NCBI GenBank assembly: GCA_900546845.1
Contig: UREK01000017.1
Coordinates: 1 to 43,904 of the forward strand
Direction: 5' to 3'
Length of the DNA: 43,904 bases
DNA from: an uncultured Eubacteriales bacterium
GTDB taxonomy: Bacteria > Bacillota > Clostridia > Christensenellales > CAG-138
Positions 34,036 to 42,720 of this stretch are shown piece by piece. The notes beneath the pieces were generated by a model. That model searched no databases. It was given only the letters and a program-made list of their open reading frames with translations, and had not been told where the DNA came from. Position numbers and translations under genes: made by a program. Within the stretch, counting starts at the first letter, position 1. Each line of letters begins with the position of its first letter.

Positions 34036-34102
34036 TCATTTCATTAAAAATCAGCCCGGTATGGATCCGGAAAGCCTGCGCCAGAGGCGCAGCATCCCAG
34101 CA

Positions 34103-34337
34103 TGTCGAAAAAGTCTCTCTGGGATCGTCAAGGGCCGCAGCCCTTGACTTTCAATCGCGAGCAGCGACCCAATGTGAATTGCCGCATAGCGGCAAGAGAA
34201 GGTTCCCTGGGGGATGTGCGGTGCGAGCGAAAAGCCTTGCGCCGCAGGGCTTTCTTTACACAGAGCGCTGACCGCGCCATCGGCGCAAGCGCGACGTGAG
34301 TCCTTCGATCAAGTGGCAGATGCCACTTGATCGACAG
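34103..34337. repeat. Dispersed intergenic repeat, copy 2
   Basis: 235 bp, same orientation as copy 1 and collinear with it, apart from a 45-bp insertion at about 34171-34215 that contains its own small hairpin (TTGCCGC/GCGGCAA). It ends in the same 14-bp-arm palindrome (34305-34334), about 30 bases past the stop of the DUF4363 gene. Confidence 0.85.
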
Positions 34338-34365
34338 CCTCCTTCCTGCGGGTCTTCCCGTTTTC

Positions 34366-34767
34366 TTAAAACAGGTTATAAATCGTGAATACCTCGATCT
34401 CTTTCAAATAGGTTGCTATGTTGACAACCCGCTCCAACTCGAAGAGCACCTGCTTGTCCTCCTCCACCTCGATGAGCCGGCGGCAGCCCATAAGCGTCGC
34501 GTCCAGCTCATCCAAATCCTCATGGTTCAAAAACAGTTTGAGGGTCTCTTTTTTTGTTCGGAACGCGCCGTTGATTTCATCGATCCCGGCGTTTGCCCGC
34601 TCCCAGTCGCCCGCCTCGATTTGGCCGATGAGCGCATCCGCCCCGGCGCAGAGCGTCTCCGAAAGCTCCGCGAGCACCATACGCGGATAGAGGAACAGGA
34701 ACAAAAGCAGCGCGAGCGCAATAAGGCATGCCGCAAGATTGATGCGCGTGAATGCAGATGGGCTCAT
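34366..34767 (-). CDS. DUF4363 family protein
   Basis: A 133-residue protein with one N-terminal membrane helix (INLAACLIALALLLFLFLY) and a helical extracytoplasmic domain (about 40-130) in the DUF4363 pattern (GDWERANAGIDEIN, NHEDLDELDATL). The ATG at 34767 is chosen for GGGGGGAG seven bases upstream and the ATGA overlap with the DUF421 stop. DUF421-DUF4363 pairs are common in sporulating Clostridia; their function is not established. Confidence 0.85.
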   Translation of the reverse strand: MSPSAFTRINLAACLIALALLLFLFLYPRMVLAELSETLCAGADALIGQIEAGDWERANAGIDEINGAFRTKKETLKLFLNHEDLDELDATLMGCRRLIEVEEDKQVLFELERVVNIATYLKEIEVFTIYNLF

Positions 34768-35495
34768 TGTGCTCCCCCCTTCCCGCCGTTTTCCACATCG
34801 AGGAACACAGCCTCCCCACCGCACTCGTGCTTGCGCTGGAAGTGCAAGGTTCCGTCCCCACAGAGGAACGCGAAAAACACGTCGCCAATGCGCTTCGCGC
34901 CGCCCCGTTCAAGCTGGCGGCGCAGCCACGCTTCATCATGGCCCGCCTGTGCAAGCGCCTCATGGTGAATTTCCCCATCCTGCACAAGCATGAACGGCGG
35001 GCGTGCCTTTGGGGGCGGGATGCGCAGCGCCTCGTACGTCGGCGTTTGCTGCGGGCCTTTCAGGAGTACGGAAAGCTCGCCGTTGGTCTCGAGGATCGCG
35101 CATTCTACGTCTGCAAGCTCGAATACATCCTTGCTGCGCAGCTGCTCCATCAGGTCGCTGAGCGTATAGCGCGAGCTGCGCAGCGCCTCCTCCTGCACCA
35201 CGCCGCGCGACACCAGCACAACGCTCTGCCCGCACACGAGCTTGCGCACGCCTTCGCTTTTGAGCGAAAGGAACGAGATGAGCTGCTGCATCAGGAACAG
35301 CGCCAGGATCGGGACGACGCCATAGGTCAGCGGCACCCCCGTGTTCGATGCTGGCTCCGAGGCAAGCTCTGCGATAAGCAGCGTTACCACAAGGTCGAAC
35401 GGCTGCAGCTCGCTAATCTGCCGCTTCCCCGTGATGCGGATCACGAAAAACACCAGCAGGTACAGCACGATGACCCGGACGAATAATATCAGCAT
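34764..35495 (-). CDS. DUF421 membrane protein (YetF-like)
   Basis: A 243-residue protein with three N-terminal membrane helices (about 2-80) and a cytoplasmic YetF-type domain: ITGKRQISELQPFDLVVTLL, GQSVVLVSRGVVQEEALRSS, RYTLSDLMEQLRSKDVFELA and EVE-like AILETNGELSVLLK. It overlaps the DUF4363 gene by four bases. YetF-type proteins are implicated in spore germination or membrane stress in Firmicutes; the role here is unknown. Confidence 0.9.
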   Translation of the reverse strand: MLILFVRVIVLYLLVFFVIRITGKRQISELQPFDLVVTLLIAELASEPASNTGVPLTYGVVPILALFLMQQLISFLSLKSEGVRKLVCGQSVVLVSRGVVQEEALRSSRYTLSDLMEQLRSKDVFELADVECAILETNGELSVLLKGPQQTPTYEALRIPPPKARPPFMLVQDGEIHHEALAQAGHDEAWLRRQLERGGAKRIGDVFFAFLCGDGTLHFQRKHECGGEAVFLDVENGGKGGAQ

Positions 35496-35699
35496 GTTGA
35501 GCCTCCTTCCAGTTCAGGGATAGCATGCCGGGTTTGCCCACATTTCATGCGCGCAGATGTGCGTGGCGCCCGTTTTCGCTGGATTTCCGCAGCATGGGAT
35601 AATGGGCCTTTTGCCCGCGCATTGCACCTGTGCAAAAGGGGAATTTCCGGCATGGGATATGCGCCGGAAGCCGTCTGCCTGCGGCGGCCCGGAGGCCTA

Positions 35700-35793
35700 A
35701 CCCAGCGAGCCGAGCGGTCAGCGTTCCATGTAAGGAAAGCCTTGTGGCGCAAGGCTTGCTGCCCTTGACAATGCCGGAGAAACTTTTTCGACA
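35700..35793 (-). repeat. Dispersed intergenic repeat, copy 3 (partial)
   Basis: On the minus strand it begins TGTCGAAAAAGTTTCTCC and keeps the TTGTCAAGGG and AAGCCTTG...CAAGGCTTTC parts of copies 1 and 2, including the terminator-like hairpin. It lacks the palindromic end. The rest of 35496-35917 holds no supportable gene. Confidence 0.75.
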
Positions 35794-35917
35794 GGCTGAG
35801 GGCCGCCCGGAAAGGGCGGCCCTGCATTGTTCGTTCTTAAACACTTAAATAAATTTGTGCATGGCATTCCCGCCGGCCTCGCGTTCCCGCAGCCGGGCGC
35901 TGGCGCAGCATCTCTTT

Positions 35918-36322
35918 TTAGCTTCCGGTATCCACCACATCGAACTCAACGCCCGGAAGCCGCCGCTGCAAGCGCAGGTTGATGGGTTCGCGGTTCGGCC
36001 CGCTGGGCACGCCCGCGCCGAGGATGATGAGGTGAACGGCGTGCTCTTCCGCGTATTCCACAAGCGCATCATCCACATTGTCCGCACGCACGAGCGAAAG
36101 ATCCGCACCCGCAAGCTGCGCGGCCGTGAACAGGTATTCGATCGCATCCGCCTCATACGGCGTGTTCATGAAGTTGCGCCCCGTTTCCACGCAATGCACC
36201 ACGTGCAGGAATGCGCGCGCCTCCCCGCCTTCCGCGCGCTCGATACCGCGGGCGATCAGCTTGTCGCATGAACGCTGGGAGGTGACACAGACCATGATGT
36301 TAGGTTGACGCTTCTTTGTCAT
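35918..36322 (-). CDS. UspA-like nucleotide-binding protein
   Basis: A 134-residue single-domain alpha/beta protein with the universal-stress-protein pattern: beta-1 IMVCVTSQRSCDKLI, FLHVVHC, the acidic middle VRADNVDDALVEYAEEHAVH, and LIILGAGVPSG, near the ATP-binding loop G-x2-G-x9-G(S/T), which is only partly kept. Its start lies 20 bases inside the end of the LOG gene, so they are co-transcribed. A universal-stress-like or KdpD-type sensor fragment is the best description; the exact function is unknown. Confidence 0.7.
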   Translation of the reverse strand: MTKKRQPNIMVCVTSQRSCDKLIARGIERAEGGEARAFLHVVHCVETGRNFMNTPYEADAIEYLFTAAQLAGADLSLVRADNVDDALVEYAEEHAVHLIILGAGVPSGPNREPINLRLQRRLPGVEFDVVDTGS

Positions 36323-36902
36323 ATTGGATCGCATCCTTTATTTTGTTTGGGAGCTCCGGCAGCTGAAACGCACGCAGCGCCTGCACCGCCCCCTCCGGCG
36401 TGTCCGCCACGGCATAGAGCGCAAGGCAGGACGCATCCGCAAACTCCTGCTCCACGCAGGTGCGCAGCTGGGCAATCAGCGCGTCATAATACCCGTTCTG
36501 GTTGAAAATTACGACCGGCGCGCGCAGATACCCAAGCTGGTTGAGCGTGAGCACCTCCAGGAGCTCTTCCAGCGTGCCGACGCCGCCCGGCAAGGCGATG
36601 TAACCGTCGCTCAGGCGCTCCATCGTGGCCTTGCGCGTGTGCATGTCCGCCGTCACGATCAGCTCGCTGCAATGCTCGAAGGCGATGCCCGGCACGTTGA
36701 GCTTTTCCGGGATCACGCCCGTGATGCGGCCGCCCTTGGCGAATACGCCGCGTGCGCACGCGCCCATGAGTCCCGTGCGGCCGCCGCCGAACACAAGGCC
36801 GATGCCGCTTTCCGCAAGGGCCACGCCAAGGGCGTATGCGGCGTCGATATAATGCTGTGCGAGCTTCGGCGAGGAAGCCGCGAAAATACAAACATCCTGC
36901 AT
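36300..36902 (-). CDS. LOG family protein (TIGR00730)
   Basis: A 200-residue Rossmann-fold protein with GLVFGGGRTGLMGACARGVF, the Arg motif MHTRKATM and PGGVGTLEELLEVLTLNQLG, the PGGxGTxxE motif of LONELY GUY-type nucleoside-5'-monophosphate phosphoribohydrolases. It probably releases a base from AMP-like nucleotides. The ATG at 36902 follows GGTGATTG at the right spacing. It overlaps the USP-like gene by 23 bases. Confidence 0.9.
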   Translation of the reverse strand: MQDVCIFAASSPKLAQHYIDAAYALGVALAESGIGLVFGGGRTGLMGACARGVFAKGGRITGVIPEKLNVPGIAFEHCSELIVTADMHTRKATMERLSDGYIALPGGVGTLEELLEVLTLNQLGYLRAPVVIFNQNGYYDALIAQLRTCVEQEFADASCLALYAVADTPEGAVQALRAFQLPELPNKIKDAIQYDKEAST

Positions 36903-37025
36903 AAACAATCACCATCCGGCCAGGACGCTTCCGCATCCCGTTTTTTCCATTATAAACGCCATGGATGGATTTTGAAATACGCAATTCGGCGGGAACACAA
37001 ATCTTTTTTCGGTTTAATCCATATG

Positions 37026-38783
37026 TTAGCTCACGCGTGCGACGAGCACGCTCATGTCGTCCGCGCCGCTCTTCTCCTGCCCTGCCGCAAGGAGCGCGCA
37101 AGCCGCGTCGTCCACCGTGTTCGCACCGCCTACCTGCTCGATGAGCGCCGCGAAAAGTTCCGTACCAAGCGCGTCGAACAGCCCGTCCGTCATGAGGATC
37201 ACCGCGTCGCCCCGGCGCAGTGCAAATTCTTGTACCGAGGCCTGTGCCTCCGGCAGGATTCCGATGGGCAGCGCCTCCGCGTACACCGTATGCACACGGC
37301 CGCCGCGCAGGATATAAGCCGGCGGCGCGCCGTATTTGATAAAGCGCGCACAGCCGTCCTCCAGGTCGATGAGCAGCGCGTCGAGCGTCGCATACATCTC
37401 CCGTTCGCCTTTGATCATCAAAAGGCGGTTCACGCATTCCTGCGCCTCTTCCGGCGCAAAGCCCACGGAAAGCAAATCCCCGAAGATGGCCACGGCAGCG
37501 GAGCTCTCCCGGTGCGCGCAAACGCCCGTACCCATTCCGTCGCTCAAAAGCAGCAGCAGCTCCCCGCCGATGCGCCGCATAGCCATGGAATCCCCGGTTT
37601 CCGCGTTGCCTGCCTTCGGGCAGCCTGCCGCGCCCACGCGCACCGTGAGGCGGCAGTGCTTTTGCGCAGGCGCTTCGTCCGCAAGCCGCTCGATCACACC
37701 GCTTACGCCCTGGAGCTGGCGGTGTGTAAAGGCCGCGTTTTCATCCCCGCCCGGCGAAAACAGCTCCGATACCGCGCGGATCACATCCGCCGTGCCGCGC
37801 AGCTGTGCGCGTGTCAGCGCCAGCGCGCGCTCCGCTTCGCTGCGCGCACGCCGCATGGAATACCCCGCAAGGCGCTGCACATAGCGCCCCGGCAGCAACG
37901 CGAACGCAAGCGTGCCAAGCCCCGCTTCCAACAGCGCGGATGCGGGCAGTGCAAAAGCGGCGGCCGATGCCGCCCATGCAGCCAGGAACCCGCCCGCAAT
38001 CACCCATTTTCCGCTGCGCTGGAGCACCGAGGCGATCAGCACCGCAAGCGCGAGCGCCCCTGTGCGCGCGACGTCCATGCCGCGCAGCATGCAGGCCGCA
38101 CCGAGCAGCACTGCAGCCGCTACCCCCTCCGCGCCCCGCGCGCGCACGGCACAGAGGGCCGCAAACGCTGCGAACGCTGCGCCGAAAAAAAGGCGCACCT
38201 CCGTGCCGAAGGGGCCGCCCATGGGCAGCACAAAGTGCAGATCGGGGAGCGCCGCCGCGCAAAGCGCCGCAAAGAGCAGCAGCGCCGCCTGATCCGCGCC
38301 GCGCAGGAAGCGGCCTTCCACAAACGCCCGCAGCGCCATACCGCCGCGCGCCACAACCGCCGCAGCAAGGCAGGCGAGCACCAGCTCCGCTACGCCGATG
38401 AGGCAGTTTTCTGCGCCGCCGCCATGGAAGAACGGCAGCAGCGCCAGGTACGCTGCGCCGAGCAGCGCAAACTTTTCCGGCGCGCGCAGCCGCCCGCGCC
38501 AGACGGAAACGAGCAGCCCGCCCCCCATGTAGAGCGCGGCAGCCGCAAGCGCCGCGTAATTTCCTGAAAAAAGCGCGCCCGCAAGCGCGCCAAAAAGCGC
38601 CGGGAAGGGCGTGGAACCCATCAGCCACGCGCCTGCGACGGCTGCCGGGCCAAGCGGCGCAAAGCCGGCGCGTCCCGCTGTGGCAAACAGGAACGCAAGC
38701 GCAAACTCCAGCGCGCGTGCAGCGCCGAGCGCGCGCAAGCGCGGCAGCACGGTTTCCCGCAGCCTGTGAAGCGTCTCCGTCAT
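37026..38783 (-). CDS. spoIIE: SpoIIE-type membrane serine phosphatase
   Basis: A 585-residue protein: about ten membrane helices (residues 20-330), a short linker, and a PP2C-type phosphatase domain (about 385-585) with LLLSDGMGTGVCAHRESSAA, MTDGLFDA and SGADDMSVLVARV carrying the metal-binding Asp residues. SpoIIE dephosphorylates the anti-anti-sigma factor SpoIIAA to activate sigma-F in the forespore. The protein is about 240 residues shorter than Bacillus subtilis SpoIIE (827 aa); the central region that contacts FtsZ is largely missing. Its presence argues for a spore former. Confidence 0.9.
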   Translation of the reverse strand: MTETLHRLRETVLPRLRALGAARALEFALAFLFATAGRAGFAPLGPAAVAGAWLMGSTPFPALFGALAGALFSGNYAALAAAALYMGGGLLVSVWRGRLRAPEKFALLGAAYLALLPFFHGGGAENCLIGVAELVLACLAAAVVARGGMALRAFVEGRFLRGADQAALLLFAALCAAALPDLHFVLPMGGPFGTEVRLFFGAAFAAFAALCAVRARGAEGVAAAVLLGAACMLRGMDVARTGALALAVLIASVLQRSGKWVIAGGFLAAWAASAAAFALPASALLEAGLGTLAFALLPGRYVQRLAGYSMRRARSEAERALALTRAQLRGTADVIRAVSELFSPGGDENAAFTHRQLQGVSGVIERLADEAPAQKHCRLTVRVGAAGCPKAGNAETGDSMAMRRIGGELLLLLSDGMGTGVCAHRESSAAVAIFGDLLSVGFAPEEAQECVNRLLMIKGEREMYATLDALLIDLEDGCARFIKYGAPPAYILRGGRVHTVYAEALPIGILPEAQASVQEFALRRGDAVILMTDGLFDALGTELFAALIEQVGGANTVDDAACALLAAGQEKSGADDMSVLVARVS

Positions 38784-39012
38784 GGTTCATCCCTCCCCGA
38801 TGCGCTGTGTAAGAACCATGATATATGCTTGTCCATGAAAAGCATGCCGAACTAGCGGCGGGAAAACGCACGAATCCTGTAATCCGCTGCCGGACGCGCA
38901 CAGCGGTTCCCGAATTCACCTGCATCGGCATGGGAATTGATTGAATCCGTCCCGCCGCCGCTGTATAATAAGATGAACGAATTGTTACAATTCCCACAAA
39001 AACTGCTGTTTC
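38784..39012. other. Divergent spoIIE/nadE intergenic region
   Basis: No gene. Both promoters must lie here. The AT-rich stretch TGTATAATAAG near 38962 could be the nadE -10 region; no reliable -35 was seen. Confidence 0.4.
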
Positions 39013-39025
39013 GGAGGTGTATCCC

Positions 39026-40804
39026 ATGCCGAGCGCACTCCGCGCCGTTGGCCTTTCCGCTCCCGTGCGGCTTGCCGCCGCCGTGCCCACCCTTACGCTG
39101 TGCGACCCCATGCGCAACGCGGATGCGGTCATCCGCACTATCCTGCGCGCCGAGGAGCTGAAAACCGACTATCTCGCCCTGCCCGAGCTTTGTCTGACGG
39201 GCGCGACGGCGGGGGCCATGCTGCGCCACCCCCTCATCCTGCAGGAGACGCTCGCCGCTCTGCGCAAGATCTGCGACGCAACTGCCCGCTGCAACGTCAC
39301 GGCCAGCATCGGCCTGCCTTATCTTGTAGGCGGACAGGTGATGAGCTGCACGGCGCTCGTGCGCGGCGCTCGTGTGTATGCGGTCGTCCCCGCGGCCTCC
39401 TGTGAAAACCCGTATGGCTTCCTGCCGGAAACGGAGCGCTGCCTCCGCCAGCGCCAGCCGCTCACCCCCGTGCCGCGCCTCGCGGTCGCATTCGGCAACG
39501 AGCTGTTCGAGCCCGATGCGGACGTGCGGGAAGGCTACATCCTCATGATGCCTTCCTCCCTCAACGCGACGGCCGCGAGCTTCCATGAGGTCAAGGCCGC
39601 CCTATGCGCACGCAGCGCACGCACGGGCATGGCCATTGCCTATGCTGCGGCGGGTACAGGCGAAAGCACGACCTCCTTCGCGTTTGACGGCGTGTGTGCG
39701 GTCGCCGCGCATGGGGAGCTGCTCGCATGCAGCGAGCCGCTCGCAGAGGAGCCGTTCGTCTACGCGGACGTGTGCCTGGATCGGCTCACCTCCTTTGAGC
39801 CCTATACCGCCGATGCGCCCAAAGCTGGGCGCTATATCAACGAGGATCCCGCCCTTGCGGCGGAAGAGCTTTCCCGCCTGCTGGATCTCCAGGCCACGGC
39901 GCTTTGCAGGCGGCTTACGCACATCCATGGCCGCGGCTTCGTCGTGGGCGTTTCCGGCGGGCTGGACAGCGCGCTCGCGCTGCTCGCCTCCGCTGCTGCG
40001 GCGGACCGGCTCGGTTTGCCGCGCACGCGCGTTGTAGGCGTTTCCATGCCGGGTTTTGGCACCTCCGGCCGCACGAAAAACAACGCGGAGCTGCTGCTGC
40101 GCGCGCTCGGCTGCGAATACCGGGAGATCAGCGTCGTACCAGCCTGCCGCCAGCATTTCGCGGACGTGGGCCACAGCGAAGCCGACCATGGTGTGGTCTA
40201 TGAAAACGCGCAGGCGCGGGAGCGCACGCAGATCCTCCTCTCCATCGCAAACGCGGAGGGGCTGCTCGACGTCGGCACCGGCGACCTCTCCGAAGCCGCG
40301 CTCGGCTGGACGACCTTTGGCGGAGACCACCTCGCGCAGTACGGCGTGAATGCGTCCATCCCCAAAACGGTCGTGCGCCGTGTCGTGGCCGCGGCGAAGT
40401 CCCGCTTCCCCGCGGCGGCAGACGTTTTGCAGGACATCCTCGACACGCCGGTCAGCCCGGAGCTGCTCCCCACGGAAAACGGGGAGATCGTGCAAAGGAC
40501 GGAGGAGCTCGTCGGCTCCTATGAACTGCACGATTTCTTTCTCTGGCACCTGCTCCAGGGCAAGGGGCCCCGCATGCTGTTCGAGCTCGCCGCGGAGCAG
40601 CTTGATTTCCCGCCCGATGAAGTATACCGCGTGCTCGGCATCTTCCTCCGCCGCTTCTTCGCGCAGCAGTTCAAGCGCAACTGCGCCACCGAAGCGCCAA
40701 AGCTCCTCGTTTCCATCGCGCCGGCTATGCTCACCCTGCCTTCGGATCTTTCAGCAGCGCCGTTCCTGCGCGAATACGAGTCCATCCAACCTGAGAACCG
40801 TTGA
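39026..40804 (+). CDS. nadE: NAD(+) synthase with degenerate glutaminase domain
   Basis: A 592-residue fusion of an N-terminal nitrilase-like domain and a C-terminal NAD synthetase domain. The synthetase half is complete: PP-loop VVGVSGGLDSALALL (about 307-321), GTGDLSEAALGWTTFGGDHL and FFAQQFKRNC. It amidates deamido-NAD. In glutamine-using enzymes the nitrilase domain has a Glu-Lys-Cys triad. Here Glu54 is kept (ALPELCLTG), but the Lys is Ala123 (AVVPAASCE) and the Cys motif (usual ICEDLW) reads AFGNELF, with Gly157. It should therefore use free ammonia. The ATG at 39026 has GGAGG at 39013-39017. Confidence 0.93.
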   Translation: MPSALRAVGLSAPVRLAAAVPTLTLCDPMRNADAVIRTILRAEELKTDYLALPELCLTGATAGAMLRHPLILQETLAALRKICDATARCNVTASIGLPYLVGGQVMSCTALVRGARVYAVVPAASCENPYGFLPETERCLRQRQPLTPVPRLAVAFGNELFEPDADVREGYILMMPSSLNATAASFHEVKAALCARSARTGMAIAYAAAGTGESTTSFAFDGVCAVAAHGELLACSEPLAEEPFVYADVCLDRLTSFEPYTADAPKAGRYINEDPALAAEELSRLLDLQATALCRRLTHIHGRGFVVGVSGGLDSALALLASAAAADRLGLPRTRVVGVSMPGFGTSGRTKNNAELLLRALGCEYREISVVPACRQHFADVGHSEADHGVVYENAQARERTQILLSIANAEGLLDVGTGDLSEAALGWTTFGGDHLAQYGVNASIPKTVVRRVVAAAKSRFPAAADVLQDILDTPVSPELLPTENGEIVQRTEELVGSYELHDFFLWHLLQGKGPRMLFELAAEQLDFPPDEVYRVLGIFLRRFFAQQFKRNCATEAPKLLVSIAPAMLTLPSDLSAAPFLREYESIQPENR

Positions 40805-41021
40805 AGGCGGGTATAGGAAGCGCAGCAGGGAAAGGCAGCCCGCCCAGGGACGTGGAAAAGCTTTGCTGTTTCCTCGCAGTCGTCAAGCACAAGGCCTTCT
40901 AGGGATCGGCCTCAGCGTCGTTCCGCAAACCACCGCCGGCGGCCTGCGGGCGCTAGCTGAGGTCTTATCCTCATCCCGCTCCCTCGCCGGCATGTTTTTG
41001 CTGTTTGCTATTCAATGAATA
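40805..41021. other. Intergenic region after nadE
   Basis: GC-rich, with a weak imperfect inverted repeat (CCTCAGC near 40909, GCTGAGG near 40957) that could end nadE transcription. No gene supported. Confidence 0.35.
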
Positions 41022-41051
41022 TTGGATAAATATCTAAATAAATGATATTAT
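41022..41051 (+). promoter_or_regulatory. Possible promoter of the following gene
   Basis: TTGGAT (41022-41027), an 18-bp spacer, TATTAT (41046-41051), in a locally AT-rich stretch. Confidence 0.35.
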
Positions 41052-41076
41052 AAATTCGGATTAAATTGGAGTAACC

Positions 41077-41790
41077 ATGAAAAACCAGAAGGCGCCTTCC
41101 ATCCCATTGCCTCTTGCTCGGAAATCACGCATTTTCATTTGGGGCTTTGCCGCACTCTGTATTGTTCTCCTGATTCTCGCCTGGCTCTGCCGTCCGCGTC
41201 CCAGCGCAGCATTATGGCGCGTGCAGGAAGATCGCGTTGCAGCACATCGCGCTTATGATGCCCGTATGTTTGTGGATACTTGTAATGCGGCTTTGGAAGA
41301 ACACAGTCTGAAGATTATATGGAATTCCGAATGGAAATTATCATTGCCTGAATATGACCTTTACAGCCGCGATATGACCGTGCAAACGCCGGATAACGCT
41401 TCCATCATTTGCTCCTTAGTAGCACTTTCCAAGGAACAGCCCGATGCGGATGCAAGCCTTCCATTTCAAAAGGTAATGCTCAGCTATGTCATGCGGTCCG
41501 ATGCTGTTCCCAACGAAATACCCAGCTCATTTCATGCACTGTTCCAAACAGCGTGCAACTATTATGAGCCGGGCCTTGCTGATCAGGATCCGGAATATGC
41601 ATCCGCACTGCAGAGCAGGCTGGAAACCTGTTTTTCTTCGGTTGCCTACGACGAACGTTTCTCGGCTTGCTATTTGACTTCCGCTGAGTGTCCCACTGTA
41701 TTCCGGCTATACTCTGAAAACATCAACGGGGGAAAGCACCTACTAAAATGCGTCACGATCCATACTTGCCCCGAAAGTTGTCAGGAGTAA
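41077..41790 (+). CDS. Membrane-anchored protein of unknown function
   Basis: A 237-residue protein with one N-terminal membrane helix (IFIWGFAALCIVLLILAWLC, about 19-38) and an extracytoplasmic domain of about 195 residues with eight Cys, which could form disulfides. No domain was recognised. TTGGAG precedes the ATG. The base composition is lower in GC than the neighbours, suggesting acquisition with the accessory DNA to its right. Confidence 0.7.
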   Translation: MKNQKAPSIPLPLARKSRIFIWGFAALCIVLLILAWLCRPRPSAALWRVQEDRVAAHRAYDARMFVDTCNAALEEHSLKIIWNSEWKLSLPEYDLYSRDMTVQTPDNASIICSLVALSKEQPDADASLPFQKVMLSYVMRSDAVPNEIPSSFHALFQTACNYYEPGLADQDPEYASALQSRLETCFSSVAYDERFSACYLTSAECPTVFRLYSENINGGKHLLKCVTIHTCPESCQE

Positions 41791-41963
41791 ATGTTTACTG
41801 CCATTTTCTTGTAAGCAGCTTGTCCATCTGATTTCCACGCCCCGCGAATGAATGGTGCCTGTAATTCGCTTGCACAGTAACTATGTAATAATTATTTCTG
41901 TTTGCATATGCAGTGTCTATGTTGATTCTTTCTTCAATTTCTGCGGCAGTGTGCCACTAAAAC

Positions 41964-42000
41964 GCGCCGCGCGGCGGGTTGCCCCGCCGCGCGCTTTGCC
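41964..42000. repeat. GC-rich palindromic element, copy A
   Basis: An 11-bp stem (CGCGCGGCGGG-type arms, 41968-41993) with a TTGC loop, flanked by GCGC and TTTGCC. It lies directly after the stop of the gene at 42002; on the minus strand GCGCGTTTT follows it, so it may act as a terminator. About 36 of 37 positions agree with copy B at 42680-42715. Confidence 0.85.
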
Positions 42001-42001
42001 A

Positions 42002-42325
42002 TCATTTCGTCTCTCCTTCCTGCTCCCCCTCGGCCGCTTCGCTTTCCTCCAGCGTTCCCGGCTCTGCGTCTTCCTCTGGTTTCTCGATCGGCGTGCCGTT
42101 CCATCGGTAAACCCGTTTGCCATTTCCATCATAAGGGTAGGGTTTCGCCTTATCGCCCATGATGCGCTTATAAAAGCCCCACTTGCGGTAGGGTGCTCGG
42201 TAGATGAATACTGTAAAAGCTACGGCAAAGGTCAAAATATTAGTTGCCTCTTCACCAATCAGCCTAACAAGCCATTCCCCACGCCATCTAAGTGCAATTT
42301 GTAAGGAAAGCACATCATTAGCCAT
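42002..42325 (-). CDS. Small protein of unknown function
   Basis: A 107-residue protein: a helical N-terminus, one probable membrane segment (ATNILTFAVAFTVFIYRA), a basic/aromatic middle (YRKWGFYKRIMGDK, PYPYDGNGKRVYRWNGTPI) and a very acidic tail (EEDAEPGTLEESEAAEGEQE). Not recognised. It begins 15 bases after the preceding fragment and may be its partner (immunity-like) by position. A GGAA-type site precedes the ATG. Confidence 0.6.
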   Translation of the reverse strand: MANDVLSLQIALRWRGEWLVRLIGEEATNILTFAVAFTVFIYRAPYRKWGFYKRIMGDKAKPYPYDGNGKRVYRWNGTPIEKPEEDAEPGTLEESEAAEGEQEGETK

Positions 42326-42340
42326 TGGTGCATTCCCTTC

Positions 42341-42679
42341 TTACCTTTGATTAACCCGCTCAACAATTTTACGAATCAGCAATTTTATGAAGTTGATCCC
42401 ATTTCCTGCTATCCAATCCTTGCCGTAATCTTTCACAAGCGCAATAATCGCATCGCCCAGAAGCTGTGTTCCACTCATCGCCCCTTTTACTACATTGTAA
42501 ATGGGCGTTGTATATCCTGCAAGCTTCGTCATATTCCCCGCACCTTCAAACTCTGCCGGATTCGCTTTTTTTACCGCTTCCACTGATGTAAAATAGGCAA
42601 ACTGCTGTTCGCAGTCATCATAACCAGAAGCAAAAGCCGAAAACTCCCAATCCACCAGGTTAAAGGTCTGTTCATTCTT
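42341..42679 (-). pseudogene. 5'-truncated ORF, C-terminal fragment
   Basis: The frame reads NEQTFNLVDWEFSAFASGYD through KLLIRKIVERVNQR. The first usable start codon (GTG, 42655) lies inside what looks like continuous protein, and no ribosome binding site precedes it. The frame stays open back through the GC-rich palindrome, where its sequence becomes Arg/Ala junk. This suggests a gene tail displaced from a larger protein. The product is not recognised. Confidence 0.55.
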
Positions 42680-42715
42680 GCGCCGCGCGGCGGGTCGCCC
42701 CGCCGCGCGTTTGCC
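42680..42715. repeat. GC-rich palindromic element, copy B
   Basis: The same 11-bp stem with loop TCGC (42684-42709) and the same flanks as copy A, in the same orientation. It lies directly after the stop of the Ig-like gene at 42721 and at the exact 5' boundary of the truncated ORF. Confidence 0.85.
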
Positions 42716-42720
42716 TGTTG

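Noticed and set aside
36324..38567. 747-codon plus-strand frame
   Set aside because: Shadow of spoIIE, the LOG gene and the USP-like gene in GC-rich DNA; composition is Arg/His/Ala-rich without motifs.
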